From positions 1-39,535 of the IMG/VR virus record IMGVR_UViG_3300045921_000261: 39,535 nt of DNA. One strand, 5' to 3'. Below the pieces are notes generated by a model. It was not told where the DNA came from, ran no database searches, and saw only the letters and a program-made list of their open reading frames with translations. This document shows, one piece after another, positions 23,790 to 32,356 of this stretch (position 1 is its first letter; each line of letters begins with the position of its first letter). The position numbers and the translations under genes are program-made. The stretch comes from a virus.

Positions 23790-26700
23790 TTAGTTAGTGA
23801 TAGTGCCAGGCGCTACCTGCAACCCCAGCATTTGGCGCCGCCCAAAGTTCGACCGCAGAGCGCTCATCGCCGCGGCTTGGACTGTCCGTGGATTCTCGGC
23901 GACCGCCTCGACCGCCTCGCCACGAAGAACCGCTGTGGTCGCCGGGCCATCTAGCTTCACGACTATGGATTGATTGCCGATCGATGCCGCCGATGCCGCC
24001 AACTGGTCAATCGGAGAACCATTCATGAACCCTTGCCGCTGAACCAGCCTTCCGTTTTTTTGCACGAACGATACTGGGGTTACTGTTCTAGCAAGTGGAC
24101 CAACCCCTTGGCCAGTTGACATTGCATACAACTCGATGAGGTCGCGGATTTGCGGTGAACGAATTGCGACGTCGAGATTCCCGCCGAACTGCTGCTTTGC
24201 CTGCTGCACGATCTGCTGCAGAAGGCCCCTGTCATTGAGGTCCACTCCGTATACTGCTTTAATCTTCTCTTTTGCTTTTGATTCCGCACCCTTGAAGAAC
24301 AGCCGCGCCAAGCCAGCCCCGAAACCGATTCCCGCGCCAATCAACGCCCCAATAGGTCCGCCGAACTTTGCCCCTATCAACGCGCCGCCGGCCGTTGTCA
24401 TTCCGAGACCGGACCATCCGCCACGTTGCAGGCCTATAGCTGCGAGAATTCCGCCACCTGCCAGCATGCCTCCGCCAAGTTTGCCGTAAACACCTGGTCC
24501 GCCAATCCCGAAACCTGGCATACCGAGGCCTAACTGCTTCGCTCCGAGGTTGCCGAGTCTTGTAAGAGCGCCACCGAGCCCGGCGCCGAGCCCCGAGATA
24601 CCACCTACGGCACCCATCGCGCCCATGCCTTGCACTGGGCCAGCAAATCCGGGTGTTCCGCCCGGAGCTCCTGGGAATCCTACGCCGCCGCCCATGCCGC
24701 CGATGCCGATGCCCGCGGCTCCGAAAATGCGACCAAGCGGCGAGACGCCCCGGCCTCCTGCGCCGCCATTCCCGGCGAGCATGGTTGCAACCCACGACGC
24801 TGCAAACTCGCGAAGCGGAGTGAGCAGCGCCGTTCGAAGCACGTTGCGTACCGCGTCGCCAAAACTGCGGGTACGGGTGAGGAGCGCGTCGAAAACGCTT
24901 CCCGCAGCCTGCCGCAACTGATCAAACTGCCTCTGGTAAGCATCCCTGGCGATCTCAGCTTGTCGAATGGCAGCATCTTCCTGGACAGCCGTGATTTGCG
25001 CTTGCGTTTCGACCGCAATTTGCCTCGCCCGCTCAGAAGACTGCCGGAGCATGGCGTCACGTCGAGTGGCGATCAGGTTTTCGGATACGCCAGCCAGGCG
25101 AAGGAACGTTTCCTCTGCCTCAATGCGAAGTTGTGTCTCTTTTTCAATCAGTTCCGTACGGACGCGAAGGGTTTCGAGAGCGGCAGCCCTTTCGATCTCG
25201 GCCTTGCGTGCCTCAAACAAAATACGCTCCTGCACGCTCCCTTCGCCAAGTTGCCGCTCAGCTCGAAGCTGTGCATCGCGCGAGATTTCAATCTCTCTGA
25301 GGCGAAATTCAGACGCCGATCGCACCGTCTCCCTGCCGAGACGTGCAATCTCACGAGCGGTATCCGCCTGCGCTTGGCTGCGGAATGCCAACAACTCACG
25401 CTCGGAGTCCATCCACTGCTCGCAAACCTTCCTCTGTGCTTCCCCAGCATCCTTGAAGGTTTTTTCCATTTCAGCTCGAATGCGGATTTCTGCCGCTTTA
25501 TTGATGTCAACGCGCGCTTGCGCCGTGCGGCCGTACTCAGCAAGTTCGCGGTCTCGCTCCCGGATTATGCGGTCGATTCCCCTCAACTGTTCGTCTTCGG
25601 CGCGTTGCAGGATTTCACGGGCGCGTCTGGCGGCATCCGCCACTTTCTTTTCTTGAGCCTCGACGTTTGCAGTGAACTGAAACGGCGGGCGGCTGGATCC
25701 AGGCCGAACGACACGGAATTCAGAAGCCACATCGGAAAATGTGCCCATCGGCTCAAGCGGCGCGCGGCTGCGATCACCAAGATCGTCTATGCGCTTCTTC
25801 AGGCGATCCACATTCGCGTAGGCTAGATACGCTGCGCCAGCGATTCCTGCCAAAACCAGAGCCACTGGGTTGGCGATTGTTGCTGCCCGCAGGACCGCGA
25901 ACGCCGCAGCGAGACCCTGGATTGCTACCGTAAGCTTGTATATTCCAGCCACTACTGCGGCGCTTAATAGAAACTTGCCGATTACGGCGCCATACTGTTC
26001 AATCGCTACCCGATTCTCATTGAACCAGCTGGCGGCGGATTCGAGGGCCGGTATCAGAGTTTCGCGAATCAACAGCGCCAGCTTCGGCATCTGCGTCGCA
26101 AGAATTGCATCTGCTGTTTTCTTGAACGCATCGCCGAGGTTGCTGAGAGATACCCCGGCTTTTGTCGCAACCGCTTCGTTAAGCTTCCCAAACTGCTTCT
26201 GAGCACCTTCGACAACGGCGATTACGGCTTCATTGCCTGGAACGATTCCTTCGCTAATTGCCTTCTTCATCTTGACTACGCTCACCCCGAAGGCGTCCGC
26301 GACATACTCCAATGCTGGAATGCCAACGTTGCGCAACTGGCGCATTTCTTCGCCGGTAAGTCTTCCTGCTGCTTTGATTTGCCCGAGCGCTGTGATCAGG
26401 TCGTTCATTTTTCCGACCTTATCCTGCCCGCCGATCGCTCCGACCGTGGCGGATACCGCCTCAAGGGTTGGTAGTAGATCCTCAGCGCTAAAGCGAAACG
26501 CCAGGAGCCTTTCCGTTCCAACTAAAAGCTCGTCAAATCCTAAAGGCGATTTGATCGCGAGATCCTGAACGTCTCGAAAAATCTGGCGAGCCTTTTCCGC
26601 ACTGCCAACGAACGCCTCGATCCCGATGCGTGCTTGCTCGAAATCAATTGCTGCCCTGAATCCGGTTCCGGCAGCTTTTACAAGACCTAAAGCGCCGGCG

Positions 26701-26867
26701 AGTTTCAACGCTTGCTGCGTGAACCTGCTGAACTCGTTACCAGCAATTCGAGCTGCCCGCGTGCCCACCTGCTCGACGCCGCGGAGCTCAGCATTTACCG
26801 TTTTAATGTTTTTAACGGCACCGGAGGCGTCTGCCTCCAGAACCAGTCGGAGCGTGTTGTCTGCCAC
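23790..26867 (-). CDS. Tail tape measure protein
   Basis: 1025 aa. The N-terminal tape-measure domain (FEQARIGIEAFVGSAEKARQ; RLTGEEMRQLRNVGIPALEY) is recognisable at about 75-200. A membrane-like segment (FAVLRAATIANPVALVLAGI) lies near 325-350. A long charged coiled coil runs from about 400 to 650, followed by a Gly-rich stretch and a C-terminal region. The length sets the tail length: about 1000 residues predicts a tail of roughly 150 nm. It follows the chaperone genes, the standard order. Confidence 0.9.
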   Translation of the reverse strand: MADNTLRLVLEADASGAVKNIKTVNAELRGVEQVGTRAARIAGNEFSRFTQQALKLAGALGLVKAAGTGFRAAIDFEQARIGIEAFVGSAEKARQIFRDVQDLAIKSPLGFDELLVGTERLLAFRFSAEDLLPTLEAVSATVGAIGGQDKVGKMNDLITALGQIKAAGRLTGEEMRQLRNVGIPALEYVADAFGVSVVKMKKAISEGIVPGNEAVIAVVEGAQKQFGKLNEAVATKAGVSLSNLGDAFKKTADAILATQMPKLALLIRETLIPALESAASWFNENRVAIEQYGAVIGKFLLSAAVVAGIYKLTVAIQGLAAAFAVLRAATIANPVALVLAGIAGAAYLAYANVDRLKKRIDDLGDRSRAPLEPMGTFSDVASEFRVVRPGSSRPPFQFTANVEAQEKKVADAARRAREILQRAEDEQLRGIDRIIRERDRELAEYGRTAQARVDINKAAEIRIRAEMEKTFKDAGEAQRKVCEQWMDSERELLAFRSQAQADTAREIARLGRETVRSASEFRLREIEISRDAQLRAERQLGEGSVQERILFEARKAEIERAAALETLRVRTELIEKETQLRIEAEETFLRLAGVSENLIATRRDAMLRQSSERARQIAVETQAQITAVQEDAAIRQAEIARDAYQRQFDQLRQAAGSVFDALLTRTRSFGDAVRNVLRTALLTPLREFAASWVATMLAGNGGAGGRGVSPLGRIFGAAGIGIGGMGGGVGFPGAPGGTPGFAGPVQGMGAMGAVGGISGLGAGLGGALTRLGNLGAKQLGLGMPGFGIGGPGVYGKLGGGMLAGGGILAAIGLQRGGWSGLGMTTAGGALIGAKFGGPIGALIGAGIGFGAGLARLFFKGAESKAKEKIKAVYGVDLNDRGLLQQIVQQAKQQFGGNLDVAIRSPQIRDLIELYAMSTGQGVGPLARTVTPVSFVQKNGRLVQRQGFMNGSPIDQLAASAASIGNQSIVVKLDGPATTAVLRGEAVEAVAENPRTVQAAAMSALRSNFGRRQMLGLQVAPGTITN

Positions 26868-26883
26868 GTTTATTGTCGTCGAC

Positions 26884-27231
26884 CTACGATTGAGGCACCC
26901 TTTGCGCCGATTGCTCTAGCCGCTCCTGTTCAGCCTGCAGTGCGAGCAGCGCTTGAAACTCGTCGAATAGAATGTCCTCTGGCGTGTAAACTACACCCGC
27001 CTTCATCGCTAGTTTGATCTCAGCCGCGCGCATCAGGGCTTCGCCCTGCGGCGTCGCAAGGCCACGATTCAACAACTCAATGCCGCATTCTGCGCAGGGC
27101 GAATCGCCGGCATCGGGGCACATCTCTACGCCCGGACAGAGCAGCTTATCGTCCCGCCGGAGAGCCCAGTACGCCAGCAGAGCATATCCGGGAGACTCCC
27201 AGCCCTCGCCGGGCGCTAAAATTCCGGGTCG
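26884..27231 (-). CDS. Tail assembly chaperone, second part, reached by frameshift
   Basis: The only ATG in this frame is at 27123 (79 aa), but the same frame is open back to about 27231 and reads as real protein (GWESPGYALLAYWALRRDD, then KLLCPGVEM). It contains no ATG, GTG or TTG upstream of 27123. The preceding gene ends at 27216, so the two frames overlap in a 14-base window bounded by a TGA in this frame and TAG in the other. The arrangement is that of lambda G/GT: a -1 frameshift makes a long chaperone fusion. It has two CxxC-like pairs, and it lies directly before the tape measure. Confidence 0.7.
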   Translation of the reverse strand, partial: RPGILAPGEGWESPGYALLAYWALRRDDKLLCPGVEMCPDAGDSPCAECGIELLNRGLATPQGEALMRAAEIKLAMKAGVVYTPEDILFDEFQALLALQAEQERLEQSAQRVPQS

Positions 27232-27815
27232 TCAGTACTCCCAGCGAGTTCCGCTAACACCTCGGTTACAACCACCACCTTGTGAACCACCGGAACTTCG
27301 CTTGCGTAACCAGTGACGGAAACTCGTAAAGCGTCATAAAGATCGGCATCCGCAGCCCAGTTGGTGCGAAGAATCTGGCGGCCGCGACGCCCCTGCACCA
27401 GCCTCATAGCCTTGCGGCGATAGGCCTGGACTTGCGCCTGCGACGGAATGCGGATGACATGCACCGTGTCCGCGCCGGGAACGCGCATGCGGATCTCAAC
27501 CTGCGAACCAGTGCGGGCAATTTCATCGATCCGTGTCCGGCGGAGCTGGTCCACGATCCTCTCCGCCTCGGCGCCGTCCACGATGGTTTCATTTTGTCGG
27601 ATCAGTGCGACCAGGTCTGCCGCCGCGGTAGCTCCACCCTCCACTTCGGTGTGTGTTTCGCCCCGGCCCGCCGGAGAAAAAACGATCTCCTGCGAGGTGG
27701 AGTAGTCAATCCACTCCTGGTCGGTAGGCCAGCGCACCACGACGGTTTTATCGCCGTCGGGATGGGGGATGACAATCTCAATGTTTGCCGTTACGTCGAA
27801 CTGCTTCTGCTCCAT
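27216..27815 (-). CDS. Tail assembly chaperone, first part
   Basis: 199 aa. A beta-rich N-terminus (FDVTANIEIVIPHPDGDKTV, VRWPTDQEWIDYST) is followed by helices. This position, between the tail tube and tape measure, is where G-type chaperones lie. It ends DDPEF then TAG. The downstream frame starts one base back in the same place, so a part of the ribosomes probably continues into it. No typical slippery heptamer is obvious. Confidence 0.7.
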   Translation of the reverse strand: MEQKQFDVTANIEIVIPHPDGDKTVVVRWPTDQEWIDYSTSQEIVFSPAGRGETHTEVEGGATAAADLVALIRQNETIVDGAEAERIVDQLRRTRIDEIARTGSQVEIRMRVPGADTVHVIRIPSQAQVQAYRRKAMRLVQGRRGRQILRTNWAADADLYDALRVSVTGYASEVPVVHKVVVVTEVLAELAGSTDDPEF

Positions 27816-27836
27816 TGCTCTCCTCTCTTGCCAGCT

Positions 27837-28883
27837 TTAAGCGCCGGAAGCGTTGCCGATGCCGTCCTGCTCACACTTCGTCACCATGGTCAACAGGCCG
27901 TTGGTCGGGTGCCATAGGGGTGAACATTCAACTTCTACCGTCACCAGTCCGTCGGCATCGCCAATAGTGGCGGTTCGAAACGCGACTTTGTGAAACGTTA
28001 CCGTCGTGCTGTGATAATCTGAGCCAGAAATCAGCGCACCCTGTAGGCCGATAACGGCAGTTCCGGTCGTTTGTGCTTTCAGGGTAGCCAGTTCAGTTGA
28101 CCCGTTCTCGAATCGCGCCACAAACTTCAGGCTGGCGGCGCGGTCTCCAAACTCCATTCGCCCCCGAATCGAGGCGTTGTCTTGGGAGCCGGAACCCGGA
28201 TAGAATCCGCTATCGAGCCGCGTGTTGTTACGGAAGCCCCATTCCAGGCTGACTAAATTCCGGTTACTGACGTAGTTGACGCCGTTGATGATTACGGTCG
28301 CCGAGCCGGCCGGGAGCGAGTGTTCAACGAAGGGCGACGGAATTGTCAGTCCACTTGGTTCGGTGATCTTGCCGCATCCAACAAGATCGATGTTGATCTT
28401 CGCGCTTTGCCGGCCGGGTCCCGTCGCTAGAGTCACCATGAATCCCTCTACCACGTTTCCAACCAGCATTCGATCCAGAACCGCAGAACCTCCCGGTCGA
28501 ATCGCCTCGATGAACGAAAAGGCTGGGAGTTCGATTCCAGCGGCTACGGGGTCCTGCGGCGTGCAGGTATAGGTGAATACCGGTGCCGTGCCCGTCTTCA
28601 CTCGATTACCGAGCCCGAAAGCGCCGACCCAGGCCATGATTTCACTGGTGATGTACTTCTCCATTGAAAACGCCGTGTCCCAATGGCTAAGGAATACCTG
28701 GCTGGCAAACTCGTTGCCCTTGCCGATGTCCTGGGCATCATCCTCCACAACTAGGTTGGTTTCGGATAGCGTCGCGTTGGTCTTGGTCAGGGACCACAGA
28801 TCGCCGACGACGTTCGCCGTCTGCAGCGCAGATTGGCGCTTGTAGCCGAACGCGATCTTGGTCTCGCGAATATTAGCGGGCAT
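27837..28883 (-). CDS. Major tail tube protein
   Basis: 348 aa. The sequence is beta-rich with a start KRQSALQTANVVGDLWSLT and NEFASQVFLSHWDTAFSM, followed by many strands and the pair EWGFRNNTRLDSGFYPGSGS. Length, location after the tail terminator and before the chaperones, and fold pattern fit a siphovirus tail tube protein. Its start overlaps the 48-residue gene upstream by 11 bases. Confidence 0.75.
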   Translation of the reverse strand: MPANIRETKIAFGYKRQSALQTANVVGDLWSLTKTNATLSETNLVVEDDAQDIGKGNEFASQVFLSHWDTAFSMEKYITSEIMAWVGAFGLGNRVKTGTAPVFTYTCTPQDPVAAGIELPAFSFIEAIRPGGSAVLDRMLVGNVVEGFMVTLATGPGRQSAKINIDLVGCGKITEPSGLTIPSPFVEHSLPAGSATVIINGVNYVSNRNLVSLEWGFRNNTRLDSGFYPGSGSQDNASIRGRMEFGDRAASLKFVARFENGSTELATLKAQTTGTAVIGLQGALISGSDYHSTTVTFHKVAFRTATIGDADGLVTVEVECSPLWHPTNGLLTMVTKCEQDGIGNASGA

Positions 28884-29019
28884 CGCTCACCTCCGTGTCT
28901 CCTTCTACCTCGACCACCACCTGGACGTAACCCTTCGCCATTAGCGGCGCCAGCGCTTCGGGCGTAGGCTCTACTTCGACTACGTCGCCATCGGGCGATC
29001 GCATCTTCACGATTTCCAT
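28873..29019 (-). CDS. Small hypothetical protein (48 aa)
   Basis: 48 aa starting MEIVKMRSPDGDVVEVEPTP and ending VEGDTEVSDAR. It has the pattern of short virion or connector proteins with a KGY motif (LAPLMAKGYVQVVVE). The start overlaps the upstream stop by one base (TGATG) and its end overlaps the tail tube start, so it is coupled on both sides. A similar small protein lies at 30274-30477. Function unknown. Confidence 0.6.
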   Translation of the reverse strand: MEIVKMRSPDGDVVEVEPTPEALAPLMAKGYVQVVVEVEGDTEVSDAR

Positions 29020-29492
29020 CACTCGTCTCCTATTTCTGTAAAACTAGTTGCGATCTCGAAAAAGTCGATGCCCTCTTCATCCGGCTGCCGGGAAATCGAG
29101 GGCGTGTTCATCGGGTTGCACGCTGGGTGTATCGTTGCGTACTGAAGTTCGATAGTGCCGCCAGCCGGGATTCCTTTCGTAAAGGCGCGGAACATCCGGT
29201 AGTAGGCGGAACTGTCTGTGCTCGATTCCACGCCAGATTTCAGGTAAACCGAAACGCCGTGCTGCCATCGTTCAAAACCGCCCTCCTGCGCCGCCACCTC
29301 TGTGCCTTGCCAAGCCACTAAAATTCCCGGCGCCGGCATGATGTAGAGCTCGCGAAAAAGGCTGATCTTGTGCGGGTAATTGTCGTGATAAGCGACGATA
29401 CGGTTCGGATCACCGCCGACTTCTGCGACCAGCCCGGGGACCAGCCGCATTTGCGTCACGAGCGCGTTGATGAGATCCGCCGGGTTGATCAC
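29019..29492 (-). CDS. Probable tail terminator
   Basis: 157 aa from a GTG at 29492. ADLINALVTQMRLVPGLVAE opens it and PGILVAWQGTE, HGVSVYLKSG and FFEIATSFTEI follow, the mixed alpha/beta outline of tail terminators (lambda gpU-like). It lies between the connector genes and the tail tube gene, as expected. The terminator caps the tail and joins it to the head. Assignment relies on position and size. Confidence 0.6.
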   Translation of the reverse strand: MINPADLINALVTQMRLVPGLVAEVGGDPNRIVAYHDNYPHKISLFRELYIMPAPGILVAWQGTEVAAQEGGFERWQHGVSVYLKSGVESSTDSSAYYRMFRAFTKGIPAGGTIELQYATIHPACNPMNTPSISRQPDEEGIDFFEIATSFTEIGDE

Positions 29493-29508
29493 TTCTTGGT
29501 TTTGCCCA

Positions 29509-29955
29509 CTAGCTGCGGAGCGCTTTCTCTAACGCCAGCCGCCGCGCGTTCTGCATGAAAAAGATATTGGCCGACTTCACAACCGCCATTCGGTTCTTCG
29601 GCGAATAGACCAGCCACGGTTCGATTCTCGTGTTGGCGTGTCCAGCCAAGCGCGCGTGGCGGGTGGTTGGGAATGCCCGCGCCGACGTCTCGCTGACAGA
29701 TCGAACGCTGACGGCTCGCTTCATACGGCCGGTGTAGTACAGGTTCCGCTTGTTGCCGAGGCCGTACTTTGTTTTGCGGATTGCGTAGGGCTTCTTCAGA
29801 GGTTTCGCCGGAGTGTCCGCCGGCCCCTGCGCTAAAGAGATGCGGTTCATCACATTCCCAAGCGCAATGTTGCCCAAAAGAAACATCTGCCGCTGGGAAA
29901 AATTCAGCCGACCGAGCTCTAAGCGACGCTTTACGTAGCATTTGATGAATCCCAT
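29509..29955 (-). CDS. Head-tail connector / minor tail (gpZ-like, HK97 gp10-like) protein
   Basis: 148 aa, basic. FSQRQMFLLGNIALGNVMNR, PLKKPYAIRKTKYGLGNK and YYTGRMKRAVSVRS show the conserved order of small basic neck proteins. A competing frame from 29489 to 29941 is also open but is Cys/His-poor, irregular and judged a shadow. It lies between the joiner and terminator genes. Confidence 0.65.
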   Translation of the reverse strand: MGFIKCYVKRRLELGRLNFSQRQMFLLGNIALGNVMNRISLAQGPADTPAKPLKKPYAIRKTKYGLGNKRNLYYTGRMKRAVSVRSVSETSARAFPTTRHARLAGHANTRIEPWLVYSPKNRMAVVKSANIFFMQNARRLALEKALRS

Positions 29956-29959
29956 TTAG

Positions 29960-30277
29960 TTACACCACCCGGCGAAGCAACAGCGTGTAAGTTAGTGCCA
30001 TTCCGGCGTCTACCCGTTCGATCAGGTATTGCAGTCCGTTAATCACCAGCCGTCCGTTATGTGTGGGCGGCGTGACAAAATCGGACTTTCGGACGACCAG
30101 CCGGACGCGAACGCCAAGCGGATCAGCCTCCTCCTCTGCCCCGCGAATCGGGATTGCGCGAATGGTGAGTGCGGCGCCGAGCGGATCGTAGATAACTGAC
30201 TGGCCGAACGTTTCGATCTCCACCGTGCGGACGCGCTCCAACTCCGCTGGCCAACTGAAGCCAGGAGGTACGCTCAT
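29960..30277 (-). CDS. Head-tail joining protein (lambda gpFII-like position)
   Basis: 105 aa, beta-rich with an N-terminal loop (PPGFSWPAELERVRT) and RLVVRKSDFVTPP, LQYLIERVDAGMALTYTLLL. Size and location after the capsid and before the neck protein match a head-completion or head-tail joining protein. Its start overlaps the stop of the preceding 67-aa gene as ATGA. Confidence 0.6.
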   Translation of the reverse strand: MSVPPGFSWPAELERVRTVEIETFGQSVIYDPLGAALTIRAIPIRGAEEEADPLGVRVRLVVRKSDFVTPPTHNGRLVINGLQYLIERVDAGMALTYTLLLRRVV

Positions 30278-30477
30278 TTCTTTCTTGGTTTTCTGGCCTC
30301 ACCTGATGGTGGTTCCGTCTCAACGGATGGTTGTTCCTTTGCCGTATCATTGACTGGCTCCACCCATCCTTCCGCCAGAAATCTTTCGACGTCCTGCTCA
30401 GGCAAAGAAACAATAGAGCCGGGCGGGAAGAATTGTCCCCGCCCGGCAATGATGGAGATCATCGCTCGATAGGTCAT
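30274..30477 (-). CDS. Small hypothetical protein (67 aa) in head module
   Basis: 67 aa. The N-terminal half (ISIIAGRGQFFPPGSIVSLP, RFLAEGWVEPV) is compact and resembles small phage proteins seen just after the capsid gene; the rest is Glu/Ser/Lys-rich and likely disordered. It begins 13 bases downstream of the capsid stop and overlaps the next gene as ATGA. Confidence 0.6.
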   Translation of the reverse strand: MTYRAMISIIAGRGQFFPPGSIVSLPEQDVERFLAEGWVEPVNDTAKEQPSVETEPPSGEARKPRKK

Positions 30478-30490
30478 CGCTATGCCCTGG

Positions 30491-31510
30491 TTAGAGCACT
30501 GTCGCGCAGAGCGAAGCGTTCGGGCGGTATGGGACCACCAACGGAGCGCTCTGAGTCATGATCATGCGAACAGATGGGTCGTTTTCCAGCCACGACTTAG
30601 TGAAAAACGGAAGCGCTTGCATGCCGGCCGCCTCGTCCATAATCGCGCCGTAGGCCTGATAGCCCATCAAGTCGCCAGCCATGATTACGGTTCCGCTTGG
30701 CAGCATTTTCTGAAGGTTTCCGGAATCATCTTTGTAAGTGCCGGAATACACCCAGATGTTGAAGCCGTCGATGGTGCCCATGTAGGTGCCGCCGTCGTCG
30801 ATCTTCGCGTCGAGGCGCATCGGTCCGCCACCTGTCGCCCGAAGCAGATCGAGGCGCTGCTTCACCTCGGAATCTGCCCGAAAAACTTTCCAGGCGTTGA
30901 TGTCCATGACCACATTGCGTGCAGCTGATCCCGATTTCTCAAAGATGAGCTCGCCCCATGTTTGCAAACTGTCAAGAGGCTTTACCCCAGACTCACCCCA
31001 TTTGTTGGGTGTCGACAATGCCACCGTCAACGCGGAATCGCGACCGAAGTTGACAACGGTTGTCTGATACTTCTCACCAGACACCGTGATCGCACCCAAA
31101 CGAAGCGCTGAGGCAGCCATCCATTCCAAGCGGCGATCAAGCCGGCGGCGGTGATTGATCAGCTCATCGGTAACGATTCGCTGCATTCGCTGTTCGGGGC
31201 TCAGATTGCCTCCGATTGGCTCCCCCTTGTACCGCTTGATAGCGATGTTTGGCTGAAATGGTGTTTTCGCCTTGATATAGGCCGGCTGAAATGTCTTGGT
31301 GATGAAGCCCTGTGCCTCCACTACCCGCCCCTCGACGAGCGGAGAGACAAACGGAGCTAGCCCCATGACGTCGTTCTCGAAGTCGAAGTGAATCTCCTCC
31401 GAGGTTTCGGTTTGCACGTTGGGGAAGAATGTCCCCAACAAGAACGACGGTGGCATTTGTAGGCTATTGACCACCGCTGTCAGGTTATTTGTTGAAAAAA
31501 GATCTGGCAT
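30491..31510 (-). CDS. Major capsid protein, lambda gpE family
   Basis: 339 aa. The start (LFSTNNLTAVVNSLQMPPSF and LLGTFFPNVQTETSEEIHFD) and the later blocks YKGEPIGGNLSPEQRM, VMDINAWKVFRADSEV and IWVYSGTYKDDSGN are diagnostic for the gpE type of HK97-fold capsid proteins. GGAG lies six bases before the ATG. It follows the decoration gene, the lambda order. Confidence 0.9.
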   Translation of the reverse strand: MPDLFSTNNLTAVVNSLQMPPSFLLGTFFPNVQTETSEEIHFDFENDVMGLAPFVSPLVEGRVVEAQGFITKTFQPAYIKAKTPFQPNIAIKRYKGEPIGGNLSPEQRMQRIVTDELINHRRRLDRRLEWMAASALRLGAITVSGEKYQTTVVNFGRDSALTVALSTPNKWGESGVKPLDSLQTWGELIFEKSGSAARNVVMDINAWKVFRADSEVKQRLDLLRATGGGPMRLDAKIDDGGTYMGTIDGFNIWVYSGTYKDDSGNLQKMLPSGTVIMAGDLMGYQAYGAIMDEAAGMQALPFFTKSWLENDPSVRMIMTQSAPLVVPYRPNASLCATVL

Positions 31511-31531
31511 TGTTTTCTCCCGAATTCCTCA

Positions 31532-31900
31532 CTAGACGGCGGCCTGAGCCGGCACCAAATGAATGTCCTTGACACGCAGCCCTTCTGTGACGCTGCCAAC
31601 AGTGTGTCCCGTGCCGAGAACTACCTTGTTGGCATTGAAGCTGCCCCGAAAGAAAGCGATAGTCACCACATCACCGGCAGAGGCATTGGTTGCCTCAGCC
31701 AGAATACAGTCCGGGGTCTGAGAACCGTCCCCGGCGGCCGAGGCGGAAAGCGTGTATTTCCCGCTCGCGGTGATTCTGCCCAGGACCGCTCCCCTCGGGA
31801 GGTTTTGCCCGCTAACCAACGTGATCTGCCGGCTGAGATACTCGCCACCGACAAGCAATTGGTCCGGGCTGTAGGCCGTCGACGAAAAAGATGCTCTCAT
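31532..31900 (-). CDS. Head decoration protein, lambda gpD family
   Basis: 122 aa. The conserved middle QITLVSGQNLPRGAVLGRIT, then CILAEATNASAGD and TIAFFRGSFNAN identifies the gpD-type trimeric decoration protein that stabilises the capsid. AAGGAG precedes the ATG, inside the end of the protease gene whose TAA is directly adjacent. Confidence 0.88.
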   Translation of the reverse strand: MRASFSSTAYSPDQLLVGGEYLSRQITLVSGQNLPRGAVLGRITASGKYTLSASAAGDGSQTPDCILAEATNASAGDVVTIAFFRGSFNANKVVLGTGHTVGSVTEGLRVKDIHLVPAQAAV

Positions 31901-32356
31901 TTAGTTCACTCCTTCCTTCCTGGTTTCCACGCCGATCATCCGGTTGCCGTACGTAACCATCTCGCGGCGCATAGCGGCGTCTTCGTCCTCTTCTGCCATA
32001 CCGGGCGCTCCGACTTTCGGGTTACCCAGTTTCTCCATTGCCTCCTCAAAAGGCTGCTTTGCGGATGCAGTCGCAAGCGGCGCCTTCTTCAGCAATGCAA
32101 CCGCTGACTCGGCGGACATGTCAGACTCAAATGCGAGGTAGTTGGCCAACTCGGTGCGGCCAACCGCTTCAGTAGAGGAGAGGATTGCCCTGATCCGTAC
32201 GCGCTCTGACTGAGCGCCGGATTCAGTTCCCGCCTTGAAACCACGAGCCTCGGCCGCGGTCAACTCTACTGCCTGTTGGTCATTCGCTTCTACTGGTTGT
32301 TGAGGGTCGGCAGCGGACCGCGTGGGTTCCGCCGCTGGGATTCTGGGGTCAGGCAT
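31901..32356 (-). CDS. Nested scaffold protein (Nu3-like internal start)
   Basis: An in-frame ATG at 32356 is preceded by AAGGAGG at eight bases, the strongest ribosome site in the head module. It would give a 151-aa protein (MPDPRIPAAEPTRSAADPQQ then helical and acidic) equal to the scaffold part of the protease gene. This is how lambda makes Nu3 inside C. Separate production is inferred from this site. Confidence 0.65.
   Translation of the reverse strand: MPDPRIPAAEPTRSAADPQQPVEANDQQAVELTAAEARGFKAGTESGAQSERVRIRAILSSTEAVGRTELANYLAFESDMSAESAVALLKKAPLATASAKQPFEEAMEKLGNPKVGAPGMAEEDEDAAMRREMVTYGNRMIGVETRKEGVN

Noticed and set aside
24630-25826. Plus-strand open frame of 398 codons inside the tape measure gene
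   Set aside because: It is antisense to a well supported coding region and reads as Arg/Leu/Ser-rich shadow sequence.
29489-29941. Alternative minus frame over the neck protein
   Set aside because: The overlapping frame 29509-29955 has the ordered basic motifs expected there; this one is irregular.
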